DNA from: Sparassis latifolia
Taxonomy: Eukaryota > Basidiomycota > Agaricomycetes > Polyporales > Sparassidaceae
DNA: 64,000 nucleotides
Direction of reading: 5' to 3'
Assembly: GCA_018466975.1 (NCBI GenBank)
Contig: CM031562.1
Coordinates: 1,240,001 to 1,304,000, forward strand
The stretch's first letter is position 1. Each line of letters opens with the position of its first letter. The notes under the pieces are model-generated. The model did not search any database, was not told the origin of the DNA, and saw nothing but the letters and a program-made list of their open reading frames with translations. A program made the translations under genes and the position numbers. Of this stretch, positions 27,305-39,659 are shown piece after piece.

Positions 27305-27985
27305 GGAATGGCTTTGAAGTGTCAACCGGTATCTTCAACATTCCATGGTCATCAACCAACCGTAATGGCATCGAAGGTCAATCTTTCTGCACCCCAGGTA
27401 ACTCGCCACGCAGGGTGTTCTCAGCCAAGATCTATCGCTTGTTTATAGTGGAGAGCTTAGTGTCCACTTGCTCTCAGTCCGGAGCTCCCATTCAGGGACT
27501 GCCAATCATCAAATGGTCTTCAGATCGGACTCACTAAGAGTCTACAGTTTATACGCAAGCTACCGCTCTCGATCAATCTGCACTGTGGTATCTCACGCAC
27601 CTCGGTGTTGTCAGCCATGATCATCAAGTGCGCGACACTGTCTTCGACAGGGAATGGTTTTGAAGTGTCAACTCGCGGTATCTTCAAACATTCCATGGTC
27701 ATCAACTTCGTAATGGCATCGAGTTGTCAATCTTTCTGCACCCCAGGTAACTCGCCATGCAGGGTGTTCTCAGCCAAGATCTATCGTTTGTTTATAGTGG
27801 AGAGCGAGTGTCCACTTGCTCAGTCCGAGCTCCCATTCAGGGATCACAATCATCAAATGGTCTTCAGATCGGACTCAATTAAGAGTCTACAGTTTATACG
27901 GGTTGCCGTTCCCGGGATCAATCTGCACTGTGGGTATCTCGCCGCACTCGGTGTTGTCAGCCATGATCATCAAGTGTGCGACTTA
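27305..27985. repeat. About 346-bp tandem duplication in the LTR element
   Basis: GGAATGG(C/T)TTTGAAGTGTCAAC begins at 27,305 and again at 27,651. Both are followed by ATCTTCAA, CATTCCATGGTCATCAAC and CACCCCAGGTAACTCGCCA blocks. Confidence 0.8.
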
Positions 27986-28289
27986 AGTCCTTCATCAAAG
28001 GCTGCGCACCATCCTCAGTTCATCACGGTCCATAGAATCGGTACTAATTCTACGGTGGCCAAACCTTTCCGATTCGCAGTCACATGCGGCTCGTACATGT
28101 CTTTGATTATTACACATGTCGTAGCTTTCCTCGCATGAGGGGATTCGACCCCTGAGAGTCACCCAATGAAGGGTAAACTCTTGAAAGTTCGTCTCGGACA
28201 AGGTGCCAATAAATTGTCTTATGAAAATCTGGTCTCACCTAGGAATGACCAGACAAGGGTCTTCTTCGTCGTTCCAATGTTGGATATCG

Positions 28290-28440
28290 AGAGAATGGAG
28301 TGTCAATCGCGGTATCTCCATCTCTGTCGTCACAGGTGTCCTAATGTCAATGGACAAGGTCGAAGTCAAGAGAATGGAGTGTCAAATCACGGTATCTCCA
28401 TCTCTGTAGTCATGGGTGTCCTAATGTTACGCTGTCTGCG
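28290..28440. repeat. About 79-bp tandem duplication
   Basis: AGAATGGAGTGTCAA begins near 28,292 and 28,371. Both units run through GGTATCTCCATCTCTGT and GGTGTCCTAATGT. Confidence 0.75.
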
Positions 28441-28689
28441 AACATGGACGAGTCGAGGTCGGGTAGTGTCATCCTAATGTCAATTCGGACAAGACGAGGA
28501 ATCAAGTGCAAGGTAACTGTCGCCTTGTTCGGTCGGATGAGCTGTCTGCTCAGGAGGTGCAAGGTATCCGTCGCCTTGTTCGGTCAAGAGGTCAAAGGAC
28601 ACAGTCGCTGTCTGCGAACTGGTCAAAGTCGGGGTCGTCAGGCTCTAAAGCATAGGAGCTTGAGCCAAAGAAATATCATCTTGTCCTAA

Positions 28690-29506
28690 TGTCACGGGGG
28701 CCAGTCGTGCCACCGTACATCCGGTTCGTTATCTAGTGACTAGGCCTTCGCAAGGGCTCAAGTCAATCGTGAGGGGTCCGACCTCCAGTCACAGCGATGA
28801 CCAGAGGTCGGCCCAGTGGAGCTGTCTTATGAACGCTTGGCCGCTGTCTGCGGACCAAGGTCGATCTGTCGCACAGATGTAGATGGTAAAACTGGTTGAT
28901 GTGTAACCAGGACAAGATGGGGACTCCAGCTTGTCCTGTCGGTCTTATATACAAGTACAGGCGTCTGTCTACCTGTAATACTAGAACTACGATTGGTCCA
29001 TCGGTATCAATACAAGGGCACAGGGTTCGTATACCTGTCCCACGGTCGTGAGAATGCTGAGTCAGTCATGACTCTGCGTGAGAGACAATCAGTCCATATG
29101 GAGATAAGGTCGTGCTGCAAAGACAAGGCAGCAGCGAGGTCGTCGTGCGTCTTGCGCATGTATCAGGGTCTAGGGTCATGCCCATAAGGTTCGGTATCTG
29201 TATCATAAAGGTAAGGCAAAGGTGAGGCAAACATGCCTTTGTCGTGTGTGTGATAGGAAGTGCGTCCTAGGTCTGGATCTCGCACATGAGGTAAACATGC
29301 CTTGAGCACAAGGCACATATCATCAGATGATCAGGTAGATCCGTGCCGGATAGATAAGGGCGATGACCATGATGACATCATGGTCATGTGGTCAGTGACG
29401 TCATTGTCACATGGTCAGTCTAGGCTCTGTGATGTCATTGTCACGTGATCGATAAAGGTAGAGGCGGAAGTCGTCCGCGTGTTCCTCAGAGAGGAGCTTT
29501 GTAACA
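28690..29506. repeat. LTR, right copy (817 bp)
   Basis: It begins TGTCACGGGGGCC and ends GTAACA. It is nearly identical to the left LTR and followed by the TCCCC target duplication at 29,507-29,511. Confidence 0.92.
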
Positions 29507-29760
29507 TCCCCGTGATGACATTAAGCAGACCATTAACAACACTATCGCTCTCGATGTTTGCATCAAAATGGTCACGGGTGATCAGCTCACCATCAGGAAG
29601 GAAACCGGTTGTCATCTCAGTCTCAGTGACCACATGTATCTCACTCAGGTCCTCAAGGATGGTTCCGCACCTGGTAGCAAAAACGCACTTCTTGACTAAA
29701 TGATCCTGGACACTGATGGTTTTGCTCGTGTTTTTCCCGAATGCAAGTGCTGCCGAAAAC
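29507..29760 (+). pseudogene. H+-ATPase pseudogene, segment downstream of the LTR element
   Basis: The reading continues directly from the segment ending at 16,330: DPP|RDDIKQTINNTIALD, VTGDQLTIRKETG, DHMYLTQVLKDGSAPG, then MILDTDGFARVFPE. An in-frame TAA follows NALLD. The homology stops near 29,760, so the C-terminal membrane segments are absent. Confidence 0.88.
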
Positions 29761-30895
29761 ATATATTTCGTACTGATACCTCCTTATTCATGTATCTGTT
29801 TGATACTAGTTCTTACTCTTATGATACTTGCTTTTGGCGTAGTAGGAGAATGGCATCTAATACACGAGGATAACTGAGGACAAACCAGAGCGTCTGAGGG
29901 CATATCAGAGCATGATCAATACAGCATAACCTAGGAAATCAGCTATATCCTGAGTGCAGCTCAGGGCGACCTAGGCACTCTCAGGAAAAATGCTGTAGAG
30001 ACCTTGCTCTCAGAGCAACCTGGGACGCTCTGGCATCCCTGACACCCTGACAGCTCTGAGAGCATCTCAGGGCATCCTAGGACAGCCTAGGCTGCTCTAG
30101 GGCCACAGGTGATTTTCCTGATGTAAAGGGACATCCCATAATACAAAGGTGTCATTCAGTGAATGCATTTCTGAGTGCAACTTGACTGAAGTCTCAGGTC
30201 AAATGCCTTTCTTTTTTCATTCAAATACAGTATATAATAGGAGATATGACAAGAATATATCTCCTTTGCTAGTATATTAATAGACTGAGTTGTTCTATTT
30301 CTTAAGACCTTAGTGAAAGTTATAGTATAGCTATGATACATACTATATGCCAAAGATTATATCATGTTAGTCTGAACATTATGTCAGAAAATGTAAAATT
30401 GATTTCAAAACATGAGAACAAACATTGTTGTTTGACCTGTCTTAGTTGTTATATGAGCTAATAAAGTTTTTGTACATACTACCAATAGTAATATAGTCTT
30501 TATAACATTACAAATGCATACACAATACTTGATATGGGATATCCTGCTTTCTATAAATATTTCACCATATATAAAGTGCAAATATGTAACGTGTCGCTGT
30601 TGTATTGCAGGGCACAAGTACCAAGCGGTACTTGTGCTCTAATCTTATCTAATCTCATCTTGTATTACATAACTGTTGTGTACTATTTGTACACGCTCTG
30701 CGTGTATCGAGCGCATGTCGGTGTGTTGAAGTCAGAGACTTTACACACCACGACCTTGATACACGCACGACGCTCCAGAATAGAGCTTGGTGCACTGTAT
30801 CTGAGGTTCGGTGTGATAAGATCTCGCCCCCCATTACACTTTTTTACAGTCCAATTTGCCCTGCGAAAAATTCTATTTGACAGCGAAGACCTCCA
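29761..30895. other. AT-rich intergenic stretch with short repeats
   Basis: No gene is recognised. From 29,880 to 30,110 the words CTCAGGGC, CCTAGG and CTCTGAGAG recur in many near copies. A perfect 11-bp hairpin sits at 30,612-30,637. The part from about 30,550 may belong to the leader or LTR of the gag-bearing element that follows, but a matching second LTR was not found. Confidence 0.4.
30612..30637. repeat. Perfect hairpin, 11-bp stem, AAGC loop
   Basis: GCACAAGTACC (30,612-30,622) pairs with GGTACTTGTGC (30,627-30,637). It lies in AT-rich DNA upstream of the gag relic. Confidence 0.8.
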
Positions 30896-31209
30896 TCAAG
30901 AAATCAAGAACCTTAACTTGCCACCCAATGGCAAGTCAAGGCCCCAAAAACACACAGATAACATGCTCCCAGTGAAGACAGGCAGAGCACGCAGCTCTGG
31001 CAGACGTGGCCGAGAGCGCACCCCATGATGGCGTGCATGTGGACACTGGCACGCCAGCCTCAGAAATAACGGACCATGGGCAAGAACTGGCATCACCAGC
31101 CCCACGATCCCCTACACTGTCGTACATTGAACCCCCACGCTCAACACGAGGAGGCTGAACGGACGAGCAGCGGCGGGAATCTGCCTCTGACTGTAATGTC
31201 AGAACACCG

Positions 31210-32811
31210 GTGAGATCCACTGGATCTCACCAGGCCAGCGAAGAAATGGAAACGATGAGAATGGGAAGGACACCATGGCATCCTTCGCATTACTCGCAGA
31301 GATTTCCGTCCCCGGCCCTGCCAGTGCAACTGATATCTTCCCTAGCAGACGAAATATGTTGCGCTAAGGATAGAGCCCCAGGAAGCACTGCAAGCACGAG
31401 CTCGTTAGAACGCGTGCACAGAGAGAGAGCCCAAGAGGCACTCCAGCGGGCTCGAGAAGAGGCGAACCGCGAACTCGACGCACTGCAAGAGAAGCAAGAA
31501 CGCGAGATGCAGGCCATTTATGAGACACACGAACAGACCCACCAAGTGCAGAATGAGTGGTTTGAAAGGATAATGGACAAACTCGAGAATTCCTCAGGAG
31601 ACGAAGTTGACCCAATAGATCAACCTGTCCCCTCGGGAATGAGGAACTCCATCGAAGAGATAGCAGTAGAGCGAGGATTATACCCCTCAAAGGTCGAGGA
31701 CCCAACGGCAGGCGCTCCCGATATAATTATCGAGAGCGTGTATCATCGGTTGGCCCGACCACAGCAAGAGGGAGAGCCGGATGAGGATTACAATCGAAGG
31801 GTGTTAATATACACCAGATACTTGGACCGGATGGCCTCAGAGTCCGAAAGGGCGTTGAGGGCATTCGGAGTACAACCGCCGGTATCATCGACACCTTGCA
31901 CGACGTGGGGATCACTCCAGTCTGGAACAGCTCCAGTAGCAGCTGCTGAAGGCGACCCCAGAAGTGATGATTCAGACGACTCCAGTCCATACCCCGGAGA
32001 TGACGGGAACGACTTCGACCATCTCAGAAGAAGTGGTCAAAGGCCCGCAACACCACCCCGGGGACACCGACCTGGAGGACAACGGCTACTGCAATCTAAT
32101 GGATCGACTTCGCCACCACTGCCTCCTCGACCAACACGACCTACAGGACCTGGATACCCCCGTGAGCTGCAAGGGCAGCCCATGGCGGGAACAAACACAT
32201 GACCTACAGGACCGACACAAGGTCCTGCAGTGAACGCAGCGACAGCTATGCAACAGCCCAACATTGCTCGGAACATAACATTCCAATCAGGAGTGATCCA
32301 GCCAAACCCGGCAGTCACTACCACAGTGAACTGACCCCCTCGATTCCCGAGAATGAATACAACAGCCGCACCAGGTATGCACACAGGCCATGCGACTGTA
32401 CAATGATCACATGGCCTGGGAGCGATACCTCTGGATACGTCTCCCGCAATCGAGAGGATCCATACAATGGTGGACGAGATGGTATCAAGAGATCCCATCG
32501 ATGAACCATCAGCATACCTCAGAGTCACCATGATGCCTCCACCGCCACAATACGACGGGAAGGACGATCTTGATGCATTTGAGGTCTGGCTACAGAAGTT
32601 GCTGGAATACTTCAAGATTCTCCGTATCACTGGTGACACCACGGATGCAGATCGCCTGCAAATATTGGGGCAAAGTCTTAAAGACAATGCTGCCAACTGG
32701 TTCTTTCTGAATGTGCAGTCACCGAACCGTGAAGTACGACAATGGTACTTCGAGGATGTGGTGACGCACCTCCACCGACGATTTTTACACAAGGACTCGG
32801 AGCTAATAGCA
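31210..32811 (+). pseudogene. Ty3/Gypsy-type gag, N-terminal part
   Basis: One frame runs through 31,210-32,811, broken only by TGA codons at 32,200, 32,332 and 32,404. The first part has a coiled coil (ERAQEALQRAREEANRELDALQ) and an acidic/proline-rich linker. The second part (from about 32,520) is a retrotransposon gag domain: MPPPPQYDGKDDLDAFEVWL, then RLQILGQSLKDNAANWF and EDVVTHLHRRFLHKDSELIA. The frame is cut at codon ATA-GCA by a foldback transposon and resumes at 39,758. No pol gene is seen. Gag would coat element RNA in the cytoplasm; this copy is dead. Confidence 0.85.
32802..32811. other. Target-site duplication GCTAATAGCA (left)
   Basis: These ten bases recur at 39,748-39,757. 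The true duplication may be 8-10 bp because element end bases may coincide with it (an 8-bp reading is GCTAATAG). Confidence 0.85.
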
Positions 32812-32910
32812 GCCCATTCAGTCATGTTTGTGAACTGGACTCCCATTGACCCTGACATTGTCATGAACTGGACAGTCAGCGGACGTCAGCCCATCGGTCT
32901 GTGTAGGGAG
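32812..32910. repeat. Terminal inverted repeat, left
   Basis: It pairs with 39,660-39,747 in reverse complement. A direct copy is at 49,015-49,115. Confidence 0.85.
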
Positions 32911-32959
32911 CTGTAAGCGATCGGCTCATGGTGATGAAGGAAAGGCTGGAGCGATCAAC

Positions 32960-33650
32960 TCACCGCCATAGGTATATTTCTGAGCAATCGGCCCACCGTC
33001 ATGGGGCTATTATACAGCCATTGGCCCACCGCCATAGGTAGTGTTCTGAGCGATCGGCCCACCACCATAGGTAGTGTTCTGAGCAATGGACCCACCACCA
33101 TAGGTATATTTCTGAGCGATCGGCCCACCGCCATGTGGCTATTATACAGCCATCGGCCCACCGCCATGTGGCTATTATACAGCCATCGGCCCACCGCCAT
33201 ACGTAGTGTTCTGAGCGATGGGCCGACCACCATAGGTAGTGTTCTGAGCAATGGGCCGACCGCCATAGGTGTATTTCTGAGCCATCGGCCGACCACCATG
33301 CTGCTATTATACAGCCATCAGCCCATTGCCATAGGTAGTGTTCTGAGCGATCAGCCCACCGCCATAGGTAGTGTTCTGAGCGATGGGCCGACCTCCATAG
33401 GTGTATTTCTGAGCCATCAGCCCACCGCCATAGGTAGTGTTCTGAGCGATGGGCCGACCTCCATAGGTGTATTTCTGAGCCATCGGCCGACCATCACGCT
33501 GCTATTATACAGCCATCGGCCCACCGCCATAGGTAGTGTTCTGAGCGATGGGCCCACCACCATAGGTGTATTTCTGAGCCATCGGCTGACTGCCACGCTG
33601 CTATTATACAGCCATCGACCCACCGTCACCATGGTAGTACTGAGTGATGG
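32960..33650. repeat. Left subterminal minisatellite, about 33-bp units
   Basis: About twenty units of the type CCACCGCCATAGGTAGTGTT-CTGAGCGAT occur, interleaved with variants ending TATTTCTGAGC and CTATTATACAGCCAT. Long open frames on both strands are a by-product of the period. Confidence 0.85.
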
Positions 33651-33679
33651 GCCCAGTGCCACTATTTTAGACTTCCTAG

Positions 33680-35080
33680 GTATATGGTGAGCCATGGCTT
33701 TACATTCTGGTGATGACGAGACTCAATTTGCCAAAAAGTCGCCAACCTGGCTCTCCTTCTCTGGCGAAGTTATTAAACTTGGAGGTCAGTCTGAAACTTG
33801 CAGAAGAGGACTTATAAAGTGCAGTTCCACCATTCTATGAGTTCCTAGTATATGGCGAGCCATGGCTTTACATTCTGGTGATGGCGAGACTCAATTTGCC
33901 AAAAAGTCGCCAACCTGACTCTCCTTCTCTGGCGAAGTTTGTTAAACTTGGACGACAGTCTGAAACTTGTAGCAGAGGATTTATAAAGTTAAGTTCCATC
34001 ATTTTATAAGTTCCTAGTATATGGCGAGCCATGGCTTTACATCCTGGTAATGGTGTGACTCAACTAGTAAAAAACTCGCCATCCTGGCTCTCCTTCCCTG
34101 GCGAAGTTATTAAACTTGGAGGTCAGTCTGAAACTTGTAGAAGAGAATTTATAAAGTACAGCGCCACCATTTTATGAGTTCCTGGTATATGGCGAGCCAT
34201 GGCTTTACATTCTGGTGATGACGAGACTCAATTTGCCAAAAAGTCGCCAACCTGGCTCTCCTTCTCTGGCGAAGTTTGTTAAACTTGGAGGTCTGTCTGA
34301 AACTTGTAGAAGAGGACTTATAAAGTGCAGTGCCACCATTCTATAAGTTCCTAGTATATGGCGAGCCATGGCTTTACATTCTGGTGATGGCAAGACTCAA
34401 TTTGCCAAAAAGTCGCCAACCTGACTCTCCTTCTCTGGTGAAGTTTGGTAAACTTGGAGGTCTGTCTGAAACTTGTAGAAGAGGATTTATATAGTGCAAT
34501 GCCACCATTTTATGAGTTCCTGGTATACGGTGAGCCATGGCTTCACATTCTGATGAAGGCGAGGCTCAACCAGTAAACACTCGCCAACCTGCCTCTCTGT
34601 CTCTGGCAAAGTTCATTAAACATGAAGCACGGTCTGAAACTTGTAGTAGAGGATTTATAAAGTGAAGTGCCACCATTCTATAAGTTCCTGGTATATGGAG
34701 AGCCATGGCCTCACATTCTGGTGAATGTGAGACTCAACCAGTAAAAAACTCAGCAATTTGACTCTCCTTTTTTGGCAAAGTTCATAAAACTTGGAGCATA
34801 TCTGGAATTCATAGTAGTTGGTATATAAAGTAAAGCACCACCATTTCATGAGTTCCTGATAGATGTTGAGCCATGGCTTCACATCCTGACAATGGCTAGA
34901 CTTAATCTGGTGATTCTTCACTAACCTGGTGGTCCTTCTCTGGTAAAGTTAATTCAACTTGAAGCACTGTCTGAAATTGATAACAGCTGTTGTATAAAGT
35001 GAAGGGCCACCATGTTATAAGTTCCTGATTGATAGCCAGCCATAGTTTCACACATAAAAATGCTAAACGACCAGTTGGCA
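33680..35080. repeat. Left array of about 169-bp satellite units
   Basis: GCGAGCCATGG(C/T)TTTACAT or close variants recur near 33,690, 33,856, 34,023, 34,192, 34,362, 34,532, 34,700 and 34,870 (about eight units). Units contain the blocks TTGCCAAAAAGTCGCCAACC and TTATAAAGTGCAG. Identity falls toward the centre of the element. Confidence 0.88.
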
Positions 35081-36430
35081 CTGCTTCTGTAATGAAGTCT
35101 GTATGCAATGGAGTATCATCTGAAACTTATGGCCAAAGTTATATACTGTGGAGTATGAACTGCAACTTGGAGTACCAATATCATATCGTGACTTAACAGA
35201 TATTAATTCTCAATAACAATTAAGTGTAACTCTTTGAAGAGAGCTACACTTATGTTCATGAAGTGTGTTTTGCTTCTCAGATAACTAAATGCCAGATATT
35301 TATTAGAAAATGACAGATATATCTTTTTTAAGACAACATGTAGTCAACTGTAATGTTAAGTGATTGGCAAGCTTTACTTCTTAAAAAACAGCAAAGTTCA
35401 CTTCAGAAGAGTTAGCAATATTTCACTCCAAGCTCTATAGACTTCTTATAAGCTTGTCAAGAATCTATCTAGCTGTGATATAAGGTCTATATAATCATCA
35501 TCATTTAATGTAGATAGAAAAATGTATTAAAGAAGAATCTCAAATGTATAGAAGAAAACACATATAGGAGCCATTACGTTCATGTAGATGTATGTGCACT
35601 CAGAGACTAAAAAGGAAAGTGTGATTCCTTGACCAGTTCAGCAAGTCACGTGAAGTTCATTAAAGGTAGACAATATTAAATTCTTCACATAACACTAAGT
35701 GATTACGATCAAAACTAACCACAACTTCATATCTCGCATATAAAGTGTTGTACTTTATTACACATAGTATCATGCAGAGAAATGGTAAGTTGTATGCTGA
35801 ACTTCTCAAAGTGTTCACAGATCATTAGAATGGCTGTGTGTATCTTGCTAAACTTCAAGAAGTAATGCAAGGCTTCTAATTTAGAGCATACAACTGCTGT
35901 TATAAGATTTAGTCACTCTTCCATGTTATATATATATAAGATTATCACAGCCAGTTAGCATGCTAACTTGTGAGTGTATTTAGGATGATTAGATGTGGCT
36001 CACAACCAACTACGAAGTCATACAACACTGATATTGAACAGTAATGCAACTGCTGCTCTAAGTTTTGAAAGGCTTAGATACTTCACTTTATAATAAATAG
36101 CAGATTGTCAGCATTGAATCTCAGTGCATCCACACTTTGTACGAACATAGCCTGACATCAGCCAGAAGTCCATATAAAAGGACATCACAGTATATAGCCA
36201 CTGCTACAACTTATAGTCAGTACTTCATATCATATGAAATTCATCAGTGTATGTGAAAAAAGAAGTATCAGGTTGCCAGTTACATTTTCACTGTGACTCA
36301 CCATCTATAAGGAACACACGAAATGCTGGCACCACTTGATACAACATTTACTGCAATTTTTAAACTGTGCTTCAGGTTATACAACCTTTACCAAAGAACA
36401 AGTGCCAGATTGGTCATTTTTTTCCTGGTT
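35081..36430. other. AT-rich core of the foldback element
   Basis: It is strongly AT-rich with no open frame of note. No transposase remnant is seen. Confidence 0.6.
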
Positions 36431-38600
36431 GGGTCTAGCTATTATCAGGATATGAAGCTGTGGCTCACCATTGATCAGGAACTCAGAAAGTGATGGCACT
36501 TCACATTATGAAATGTCTACTATAAATTCCAGACAGTGCTTCAAGTCTGACTAACTTCACCAGAGAAGAAGAGCCAGGTTAACGATGTGTTTATTGGTTG
36601 AGTCTAGCCATTATCAGGATATTAAGCCATAGCTCCCAACTACAAGAAACTCAAACAATGATGGTGCTTCACTTGATACCGCAGCTACTATCAATCCCAG
36701 ACAGTCCTCCAAGTTTGACAAACTTTACTAGAGAAGGAGAGTCAGATTGCTGAGTTTTTTACTGGTCGAGTCTCACCTTCACCAGAATGGGAGGCCATGG
36801 CTCGCCATATACCAGAAACTCATAGAATGGTGGCACTTCACTTTATAAATCCCTTACTAAAAGTTTCAGACAGTGCTCCAAGTTTAACAAACTTCATCAA
36901 AGAAGGAGAGTCAGGATGGCGAGTTTTTTACTAGTTGAGTTACACCATTACCAGGATGTAAAGCCATGGCTCGCCATATACTAGAAACTCATAAAATAAT
37001 GAAATTTGACTTTATAAATCCTCTGCTATAAGTTTCAGACAGTCCTCCAAGTTTAACAAACTGCACCAGAGAAGGAGAGTCAGGTTGGCGACTTTTTGGC
37101 AAATTGAGTCTTGCCATCACCAGAATGTAAAGCCATGGCTCGCCATATACTAGGAACTTATAGAATGGTGGCACTGCACTTTATAAGTCCTCTTCTACAA
37201 GTTTCAGACAGACCTCCAAGTTTAACAAACTTCGCCAGAGAAGGAGAGCCAGGTTGGCGACTTTTTGGCAAATTGAGTCTCGTCATCACCAGAATGTAAA
37301 GCCATGGCTCGCCATATACCCAGGAAGTCTAAAATGGTGGCACTGCACTTTATAAATTCTCTTCTACAAGTTTCAGACAGTGCTCTAAGTTTAACAAACT
37401 TTGCCAAAGAAGGAGAGCCAGGATGGCGAGTTTTTTACTAGTTGAGTCACACCATTACCAGGATGTAAAGTCACAGCTTGCCATATACTAGGAACTTATA
37501 AAATGATGGAATTTAACTTCATGAATCCTCTGCTACAAGTTTTAAACAGTCTTCCAAGTTTAACAAACTTCACCAGAGAAGGAGAGCCAGGTTGGTGACT
37601 TTTTGGCAAATTGAGTCTCACCATCATCAGAATGTAAAGCCATGGCTCGCCATATACCCAGGAAGTCTAAAATGGTGGCACTGCACTTTATAAATTCTCT
37701 TCTACAAGTTTCAGACAGTGCCCTAAGTTTAACAAACTTTGTCAAAGAAGGAGAGCCAGGATGGTGAGTTTTTTACTAGTTGAGTCACACCATCACCAGA
37801 ATGCGAGGCCATGACTCTCTATATATCAGGAACTCATAAAATGGTATTTATAAATCCTCTTCTCCAAGTTTCAGACAGACCTCCAAGTTTGACAAACTTC
37901 GCCAGATAAGGAGAGCCAAGTTGGCGACTTTTTGGCAAATTGAGTCTCGCCATCACCAGAATGTAAAGCCATGGCTCACCATATACTAGGAACTCATATA
38001 ATGGTGGCACTGCACTTTATAAGTCCTCTTCTATAAGTTTCAGAGTCCTCCAAGTTTAATAAACTTCACCAAAGAAGGAAAGCCAGGTTGGCGAGTTTTT
38101 TACTAGTTGAGTCACACCATTACCAGGATGTAAAGTCACAGCTTGCCATATACTAGGAACTTATAAAATGATGGAATTTAACTTCATGAATCCTCTGCTA
38201 CAAGTTTCAGACAGACCTCCAAGTTTAACAAACTTCGCCAGAGAAGGAGAGCCAGGTTGGTGACTTTTTGGCAAATTGAGTCTCGCCATCACTAGAATGT
38301 AAAGTCATGGCTCGCCATATACTAGGAACTTATAGAATGGTGGCACTGCACTTTATAAGTCCTCTTCTACAAGTTTCAGACAGACCTCCAAGTTTAACAA
38401 ACTTCGCCAGAGAAGGAGAGCCAGGTTGGCGACTTTTTGGCAAATTGAGTCTCGCCATCACTAGAATGTAAAGCCATGGTTCGCCATATATCAGGAACTC
38501 ATAAAATGGTGGCACTGCACTCTATACGATAGCTACAATAAGTTTCAGACAGGACTCCATGTTGTAAAAACTCCATCAGAGATGTAGTGTCAGGTTAGCG
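36431..38600. repeat. Right array of about 169-bp satellite units, inverted relative to the left array
   Basis: GCCATGGCTCGCCATATA or variants recur near 36,462, 36,628, 36,794, 36,963, 37,134, 37,302, 37,470, 37,640, 37,806, 37,972, 38,140, 38,311 and 38,475 (about thirteen units). Each is the reverse complement of the left-array unit, so the arms could fold into a hairpin over more than 1 kb. Confidence 0.88.
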
Positions 38601-38639
38601 ATTAGGTGAATTGCTGAGTCCAGGCACTGCCAGCATTAT

Positions 38640-39650
38640 GATGGTAAACCAATCACTGACTAATAACATCATGTCAGTGGGCCCACTGCTCAGAGGTACC
38701 CCTATGATGGTGAGCCCATCGGTAAATAATAGCATCATGATGATGGGCCCACTGCTCAGACATACCCCTATGGTGGTGGGCCCGCTGCTCATTCATTGTA
38801 CGTTGGTAGTGAGCCCATTGCTGAGAGAAACATGTCCTGGTGATTGTCTACCCCCTGGCCTGTGGCAGTAGGCCCATCTTTCATTTGATACTCTTGGAGA
38901 TGGGCCCACTGCTCAGCTATTGTACTCTGGCTATGGGCCTATTGGTGGCGATAACATGCTCTGGTGATGGCCAACCCTCTGACCTTTGGCGGTGAGCCCA
39001 TCCTTCATCTTACACTTGTGCTGATGGGCTTACTGCTCATTAATCATACTTTCACAGTGGGCCCATTGATGGCGATAACATGCTCTGGTGATGGCCAACA
39101 CTCTGACCTTTGACTACTCTGGCGGTGGGCCCATTGCTCAGACAAACATGCTCTAGTGTTGGCCAACCCTCTGACCTTTGGCGGTGGGCTGATTGCTGGC
39201 GGAAACATGTCCTGGTGATGACCTATCCCATGAGTGCTTGCAGTAAGGATCTCACTGAGGGTGCTTTGGCGATGGGCCGATTGCTGGCGATAACATGCTC
39301 TGGCAATCGTCAACCCTCTAACCTTTGGCGGTGGGCCCATCGGTCATCTTACACTCTTGGCGATGGGCCCACTGCTCATTCATCATACTCTGGCGATGGG
39401 CCCATTGCTCAGAGAAACATGCTCTGGCGTTGGCCAACACTCCGACCTTTGGCGGTGGGCCCATTGATGGCGATAACATGCTCTGGCATCGGCCCACCTT
39501 CTGACCTGTGGCGGTGGGCCCATTGCTTAATGGTTACAACACTGTAATATGCCCTGCTAGTGGGCCGAGCACTAGGAGAAGAACACTAGCAGTGGGCCCA
39601 CTGCTGGTATCCCACACATAAAAGATATGGGCCCACTGCTGGTAGAGGTC
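38640..39650. repeat. Right subterminal minisatellite
   Basis: Repeats rich in GATGGGCCCA(C/T)TGCTCA, AACATG(C/T)TCTGG and CCTTTGGCGGTGGGCCCAT alternate with variable spacing. They differ from the left minisatellite, so the element ends are only partly symmetric. Confidence 0.75.
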
Positions 39651-39659
39651 AACATGGTG

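Larger units (their letters stand above)
16331..29506. mobile_element. Non-autonomous LTR retrotransposon inserted in the H+-ATPase gene
   Basis: The ends are TGTCAC...GTAACA, typical of Ty3/Gypsy-like LTRs, with 817-bp LTRs on both sides and a 5-bp target duplication. The interior carries no gag, protease, reverse transcriptase or integrase that I can find, so it would need enzymes from another element. If the noisy block 19,195-27,240 is removed, the element shrinks to roughly 5.1 kb, a plausible size for a large non-autonomous LTR element. Primer-binding and polypurine sites are not obvious. Strand of transcription is undetermined. Confidence 0.85.

Noticed and set aside
30534..31028. 164-codon plus-strand frame upstream of gag
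   Set aside because: The first half is AT-rich with no protein-like pattern; only the last part might be leader or gag N-terminus, which could not be established.
32467..32916. Gag frame reading on to 32,916
   Set aside because: The last ~35 codons are the left terminus of the foldback element, not gag; the true continuation is at 39,758.
33001..33690. 229-codon plus-strand frame with repeated PTAIGSVLSDGPTTIG-type units
   Set aside because: It is produced by the period of the 33-bp minisatellite, with comparable open frames on the opposite strand; no start context, introns or domain.
33680..38600. Centromeric satellite
   Set aside because: The two arrays are in opposite orientation inside one element with terminal inverted repeats and a target duplication, so a transposon explains them.
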